DNA from: Torymus aiolomorphi
Lineage: Eukaryota > Arthropoda > Insecta > Hymenoptera > Torymidae
NCBI GenBank assembly: GCA_036365515.1
Contig: CM070873.1
Span: 69,376,529 to 69,440,528, forward strand
Length of the DNA stretch: 64,000 nt
Reading direction: 5' to 3'
This document shows, one piece after another, positions 58,263-64,000 of this stretch. The position numbers and the translations under genes are program-made. The notes below the pieces were generated by a model. The model had not been told where the DNA came from, ran no database searches, and saw only the letters and a list, made by a program, of their open reading frames with translations. Numbering within the stretch: the stretch's first letter is position 1; every line of letters starts with the position of its first letter.

Positions 58263-59925
58263 TCAAGGTAGTCTTAGTTGGAAGTGCACATGAGCTTTTT
58301 CGACTTTCAAGTATACAAATACCTTTCCTTTCTCTGAAAATATCTTCAGCTTTACACACGTCACCATATCATGCATTCTGAGGGATTATATACCATATTT
58401 CAGATCTAAATAATCAGCAAGTGTGGAGTTACAGCATTTTCTGTGTGCTTTTTGAGGAAATTATTAAGAAAGAAAAGTAATTTCCTCCAATTTGGCTGAT
58501 TGAGTATATCTGAAACTTAATGTACAATGCCTCAGCATGCATTGCATTGTGTATGAACATTCTTATAAATCTTGAGAAAGGGTGAGGAGGTTTTAGTTGA
58601 GAATACACATGCGCTTTCTCGACTTTTGAGTGCAAAGATCCCTTTCCATTCCCTACAAGTATCAACTTTCTATACATGATGGAATACATGCTGAGGGACA
58701 GTATATCAAGATTTAGATATGCATAATCAGCAAGTCTGGAGATATTGCAACTTCTGTGTCTTTTTCAAGAAATTTTTGAGAAAAATGTCATTTTCTCCGT
58801 ACCGGCTGATTGAATCAATTTGAAATTGCATACACAATCCCTCTGTATGTATTGTATTGTGTGTGAACATTCTGGTAAACTTTAAGTGAGGGTGAGGAGG
58901 TCTTAGTTGAGAATACACATGCGCTTTCTCGACTTTTAAGTGCAAAGATCCCTTTCCATTCCCTACAAGTATCTTAAACTTTCCATACATGATGGAATAC
59001 ATGCTGAGAGACAGTATATCAAGTTTCAGATCTACATAATGAGCAGGTCTGGACATATTGCAATTTCTGTGTCTTTTTCAAGAAATTTTTGAGAAAAATG
59101 TCATTTTCTCCGTACCGGCTGATTGAGTCGATCTGAAATTGCATACACAATCCCTCTGTATGTATTGCATTGTGTGTGAACTTTCTGGTAAACTTTAAGT
59201 GTAGGTGAGGAGGTCTTTGTTGAGAATACACATGCGCTTTCTCGATTTTGAGTGCAAAGATCCCTTTCCATTCCCTACAAGTATCTTAAACTTTCCATAC
59301 ATGATGGAATGCATGCTGAGAGACAGTATATCAAGTTTCAGATCTACATAATCAGCAAGTCTGGAGATATTTCAATTTCTGTGTCTTTTTCAAGAAATTT
59401 TTGAAAAAAATGTCATTTTCTCCGTACCGGCTGATTGAGTCGATCTGAAATTGCATACACAATCGCTCTGTATGTATTGTATTGTGTGTGAACATTCTGG
59501 TAAACTTTAAGTGAGGGTGAGGAGGTCTTTGTTGAGAATACACATGCGCTTTCTCGACTTTTGAGTGCAAAGATCCCTTTCCATTCCCTACAAGTATCTT
59601 AAACTTTCCATACATGATGGAATACATGCTGAGAGACAGTATATCAAGTTTCAGATCTACATAATCAGCAAGTTTGGAGATATTTCAATTTCTGTGTCTT
59701 TTTCAAGAAATTTTTGAGAAAAATGTCATTTTCTCCGTACCGGCTGATTGAGTCGATCTGAAATTGCATACACAATCCCTCTGTATGTATTGTATTGTGT
59801 GTGAACATTCTGGTAAACTTTAAGTGAGGGTGAGGAGGTCTTTGTTGAGAATACACATGCGCTTTCTCGACTTTTGAGTGCAAAGATCCCTTTCAATTCT
59901 CTCAACATATCTTGGTAAATATATA
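58263..59925 (+). repeat. 313-bp tandem repeat, ~5.3 copies
   Basis: The anchor TTCTGTGTCTTTTTC recurs at 58752, 59065, 59377 and 59690, and in changed form at 58439, a spacing of 312-313 bp. The left-most copy is the most diverged and the right copies are close to identical. Minus-strand frames (MYSIMYGKF) recur because of the repeat and show no domain. Confidence 0.9.
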
Positions 59926-60480
59926 GTGCTATGAATGATCTTATCGACACGCTAACACTATATTGTGAGTAGTTTGCTGTTAGAATGTTTTCTCGTTTAC
60001 TTTACAGCTAGCATCTATCCTGCAATAATTTTCTACCCCTTTGACAGGAGTGTGGCTTCTCTGTACTCCTTCCGTTGCCAAGTTATTCTTGTTGTAATTA
60101 TGTTTTTGGTCTAGGGCGAAGAGCTCCTGCAGACGACATCACGGCGTCCTAAACACCTGCAGATAGCGTTTTTTATTGGGACTATATGTTGGATTGATTG
60201 ACATATTTCATGTGGACATTGACAACCTCTGAACTCGTTGAAAAAATTATCTGGTGAGTAGCTTACTGTAAGAAAGTTTATTGGTTTATACTTTTAAGCT
60301 AGTATCTATCCTGCAATAATTTCCTACCCCTTTGACAGGAGTATGGCTTCTCTGTACTCCCTCCGTTGCCAAGTTATTCTTGTTATAATTATGTTTTTGG
60401 CCTAGGGCGAAGAGTTCCTGCAGAAGACAACACGTCTTCATATAATTATTCTTTCCTCGAGGGCGTCATTATATGACCAT
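59926..60480 (+). repeat. Direct duplication, offset ~296 bp
   Basis: CTAGCATCTATCCTGCAATA near 60007 and CTAGTATCTATCCTGCAATA near 60298 begin two ~135-bp segments ending AGAGCTCCTGCAG and AGAGTTCCTGCAG. TTTGACAGGAGTNTGG occurs in each. No coding domain. Confidence 0.75.
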
Positions 60481-60780
60481 CATAAAGCAGGAGACTTTTA
60501 AAAAAATAGGACCAAATTGGGAATGGCAACTTTGAGAAACTCAACAATGGCATTACAGTGGGTAACCTTGAGTGAAGGGCTTCCTGATGCACACAGCTTG
60601 GCAGCTTCATCTTTCTATAGATTATCAATGGAAGTTGATCTAGTCTGTATTTATTTTAATTCACTGTGACCACTTTGTGGTCTCTTCTTTGAATAATTAT
60701 TATTTCAGTAATCTACTGCTTTCAACCATTACTATAGCTTCATTTTTTGTTTCAGGGTTTTTATTATCCTTTCAGAAAAA
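60481..60780. other. Gene-free stretch
   Basis: No gene; a TTTTTTGTTTCAG-type pyrimidine tract before GG near 60758 resembles a splice acceptor but without an exon partner. Confidence 0.3.
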
Positions 60781-61880
60781 GCAGCAACTATAAGAGGCGA
60801 CCGGTCAAATTTAACAGATCTATTCCTCATTCATTGATGTGGTTGATATTTACTTTGAGGATGTCTTTTCAAACTTCATTTAGAAGAACATAAGAATGAT
60901 AGAAATCTGCTTTTATAATGCATTTCAGGCATCTTATGTATTTTTATGCTGATTTTATTATTTTTTGTTTTGTAGGTATAATTTAATAAAAAGAAAGAAA
61001 TAAGTCATGCAATTTCTCAGATTTAATTCAGGCACTGCTTGTGTATTTTTTATAGAACTGTATTTTTATTTTTTTTATTAAATTACATGTACTTTCAAAA
61101 AGATAGAGTCAACTCAAAAATACATGGAATGTCTGAGATGCATTACTGAAGCCGGTTTCTATCATTCTTAGTCTTTTGGATTAAGTACGGACACATCATC
61201 TCAAAGTAAATATCGATAACATTGAATGCTCAATACACCTGCTAAATCTGACAAGTGGCTTTTATATTGTAGGAGCCGGATGAATTTTCTTATTAAGTTT
61301 TTAATTTTGGTTCGTATACTTTAGTGTAGTGTAGTGTGAGTGTGTCTGAAACTTCTATACATCTATAGCTTGTCCCGCTATAACAATAAATCTGAGTACG
61401 TGTAAAAATTGTGAAAAAAGTTATTTTAATCTGTAAAATTCAGTTGAATTGTAGTAGTTAATGAACAATGAGCTTATCCATTAACTACCAGTATTAATTG
61501 ACTTTTAGAGGTTATAGTGAACTTTTCATAATTCTGACAAGTTTCCAGAATATTTATTTAAGCATACTCTATAAATCTTTCGGACAGACCACACTACATG
61601 GCCCTTCAGATTTCATAAGAGAAAACCTATTTAATTAATTAGTCTGAAATTTACAACATGAAAAGATAAATTAATCCTGCTCCTGTAATGTTATAAAAGC
61701 CACCAGTCAGATTTAGCAGGTGTACTCATCATTTAGTGTTGTCGATGTTTAGTTGGCGTAAATGTGCTTAAGTATAAAAATAATAGAACTCTGCTTCTAT
61801 AATGTATTTCAGGCATCGTATGTTTTTTTAAGCAAATTTCATCTTTCTAGAAGTAGGTATAATTTAATAAAAAAAAATAT
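60780..61880. repeat. Three partial copies of one dispersed repeat in mixed orientation
   Basis: TATAATGCATTTCAGGCATC near 60916 and TATAATGTATTTCAGGCATC near 61799 mark two direct copies ending TAGGTATAATTTAATAAAAA. A segment near 61130-61275 (GGTTTCTATCATTCTTAG, then ACACCTGCTAAATCTGACAAG) is an inverted copy of parts of both. No gene. Confidence 0.65.
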
Positions 61881-61881
61881 C

Positions 61882-62160
61882 CGTGCGATATGCAGTCCAT
61901 TATTTCACCGTGTTTATCGCACTTGCTACGCTCGTGCGCTAACCTCACGGTGCGATAATGAACTGCTTAGCGCACGGATAGGCGTGACAGCGGACTTAAG
62001 GCAGACAGTGTTATAAAAAATTGTACGATACTAATACGTTAAGTAACACATTACACGCCGTGAAAGGATCCTCGCTACGCTCGGGCCATAACTTTACGCC
62101 ATGAAGTAATGGGCCACTTATCGCACTTGTATCGTAATGTATTAGTACGATAAATTTTGT
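61882..62160. repeat. Palindromic repeat with CGCTACGCTCG cores
   Basis: ATCCGTGCGATATGCAGTCC at 61880 is matched by inverted GAACTGCTTAGCGCACGGAT ending 61980, around a CACTTGCTACGCTCGTGCG core. A second set of words (CGCCGTGAAAGGATCCTCGCTACGC, split by a CGGGCC, then ACGCCATGAAGTAATGG) follows to 62160. Confidence 0.65.
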
Positions 62161-62299
62161 ATCGATATTTATTCATTAATTTAAAAAACCTCTTTCAATT
62201 GATTGGCCCGTAGTTTCCTCAACCTTAATATGTTGATTCCTTTAATTAATATTTAATAACAAAATTTATAAATCTACGACTACAAAGAATTTTGAAGCG

Positions 62300-63440
62300 A
62301 TTAAGTCATTGTTACTCCTGTAATCGTTGGATATACAAAAATCAATTTTCATTTTTCAATTTTTTTCTAAAAAACTAATCAACAAAATGAATTAAAACAT
62401 TACAGATTATATTTATTTATATTATCCATTATCATGATTTTTCTAAAAAAAAATTGACCGTTTAGTTTGGGAGTTATAAGCATCTAAAAAAAAAAACACG
62501 TTATTGTTAATAATTTTTTTAGAAAATATAGGTATTTTAATTCTCTTTCGAATGCTACCCATCCGATTCGAATAACTCGATCCTATCACTAAAAAAATCA
62601 AAAAGCAGTTTTGAGAAAAATCGAAAATTTGAAAAAAAAAACAAAAACACATCGCCCCAATAAAAAAAAAACGGATTTTGACCGGAAAATGAGACCTGCC
62701 CGGTCAAAATTGACCGAGTAGAAATTGAGATCTAGGCGTACACACACACACACACACACACACACATTTTTCAAAAACCATGTATTTTGATTCCTAACAT
62801 CTCGGAACACAATTATAACATGTTTTTACAACAACTCAAACATTTTGCTCCCTCCTAGAGGAAGCTTTGTGACATTAAATTTTTGAGTTGTTGTAAAAAT
62901 ATGTTATAATTCTGTTCCGAGGTGTTAGGAATCAAAATACATGGTTTTTGAAAAATGTCTGTATGGATGTGTGTGTGTGTGTGTGTGTGTGTACACGCCT
63001 GGATCTCAGCTTCTACTCGGTTGATTTTGACCGGACAGGTCTCATTTTTTTTGTTTTTTTTTGCGTGATGGCGGGTCAAAAATCCGTTTTTTGATTGGGA
63101 CGATGCGTTTTTGTTTTTTTTCAAATTTTCGATTTTCTCAAAACTGTTTTTTGATTTTTTTAATGATAGGATCGAGTTATTCGAACCTGATGGGTAGCGT
63201 TCGAAAGAGAATTAAAATACCTATATTTTCTAAAAAAAAAAAAAGTTTCTAGCTATCACGGTTCTTTTGTTATTAACAAAAACGTGTTTTTCTTTTAGAA
63301 GCTTATAACTCCTAAACTTAACGGTCAATTTTTTTGAGAAAAATCATGATAATACAGAATATAAATAGCTATAATCTGTTAAAATTTGAATACATTCTGT
63401 AGGCTAGATTTTGAGTAAAAAATTGAAAAATGAAAAAATC
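62300..63440. repeat. ~1.1-kb palindrome of the GGAAGC-hairpin repeat family
   Basis: The left arm (about 62300-62846, with a CA tract at 62741-62765) and right arm (about 62866-63440, with a TG tract at 62968-62991) are inverted copies of the dispersed repeat also found at 11308-12530. They meet at the hairpin GCTCCCTC-CTA-GAGGAAGC (62847-62865). Arms share ATCTCGGAACACAAT-type words and a TACATGGTTTTTGAAAAATG segment. Confidence 0.8.
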
Positions 63441-64000
63441 AGTTTTGTATGTCCAACGATTACAAGAGTAAAATTGACTTAATGGCTTCAAAATTCCTTT
63501 TAGAGGTAGATTTTTTATAGTTCTCGGTCGAGTTCTTTGGGCAAAATGATTGGTCCATAAATTTCAGAGATATTTGAGGTTAAAAATTTTTTGACATTTT
63601 TTAAAATTGTAATTTCTCGAGAACGGCTCTATGTATCTGAATGGGGTGGGTGGCATTCGAAAGAGAATTAAAATACCTATATTTTCTAAAAAAAGTTAAT
63701 TTTCTATCTATCACGGTTCTTTAGTTATCATCAAAAACAAAAACGTGTTTTTTTTTAAAAACTCATAACTCAAATGATGTGTAACAAAATGAATTAAAAT
63801 GTTTAAAAATTATATATATTATAATCTATTATAATTATGAATTATGCATTATGAATGCATTATATTCTGCATTATTATAATTTATTTGTGAGTTATGAAC
63901 TTTTTTAAAAAAACACGTTTTTGTTAATAACAAAACAACCGTGATAGCTATTTGTTTTATTATAAAATATAGATATTTTACTTCTATTTCAAATGATAAC
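63441..64000 (+). repeat. Outer part of the GGAAGC-hairpin dispersed repeat, right side, cut by the window end
   Basis: CTCTATGTATCTGAATGGGG near 63628 and CTATATTTTCTAAAAAAAGTT near 63675 match the corresponding words near 12097 and 12150. The repeat continues past the window. Confidence 0.6.

Noticed and set aside
58429..59950. Recurring MYSIMYGKF-type frames on the minus strand
   Set aside because: They recur only because the 313-bp repeat does; lengths and ends vary by copy.

Overview
The window reads as nuclear DNA of an insect: AT-rich, with TG/CA and CT microsatellites, intron-bearing transposase genes and insect-type retroelements. The DUF4817-type transposase architecture is common in Hymenoptera, so a wasp, ant or similar insect is my guess; this is inference, not proof. 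I see no convincing host protein-coding gene, rRNA, tRNA or CRISPR. Almost everything I can support is mobile or repetitive.

Layout. 0.3-5.9 kb: a 5.5-kb inverted-repeat structure with arms of about 0.75-0.86 kb. It encloses a decayed Penelope-like element (GIY-YIG end at 3.66-4.37 kb, hammerhead-like motif at 4.83 kb) and a 217-bp MITE. 6-20 kb: AT-rich repeats (214-bp tandem array, 833-bp and 175-bp degenerate repeats, a cluster of four hairpins, a possible solo LTR, 12-bp-periodic arrays). 20.9-28.6 kb, minus strand: three exons that join in frame into a 358-residue DUF4817-HTH/DDE transposase. Its 6.56-kb second intron holds several other elements, including a TTAA-flanked piggyBac-like MITE. 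30.9-33.7 kb: a foldback element carrying a mirror-image array of a ~92-bp unit. 34.4-38.1 kb: a decayed CR1/L2/Jockey-like LINE interrupted by a 507-bp palindromic MITE. 38.6-41.6 kb: a satellite with ~290-bp monomers and a ~580-bp higher-order unit. 41.9-48.5 kb: a THAP-domain P-element-like transposase pseudogene with a 3.4-kb intron containing a 682-bp palindrome and a second ~92-bp mirror array. 51.9-57.7 kb: an almost complete Ty3/gypsy element of CsRn1 type on the minus strand, inserted in a CpG-rich, promoter-like segment. 58.3-59.9 kb: a 313-bp tandem array. 60-64 kb: further duplicated and palindromic repeats.

How it fits together. The transposases could once have moved their own families, but the P-like gene, the LINE and the Penelope remnant are broken. 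The LTR element has one disabling frameshift in reverse transcriptase apart from its apparently programmed gag-pro -1 frameshift. The split DDE transposase is the only protein gene here that looks intact when spliced. The most unusual signal is an exact or near 12-bp periodicity shared by at least six otherwise dissimilar repeat loci. Two of these are palindromic MITEs with CCC-type termini and 2-bp TC/GA flanking duplications.
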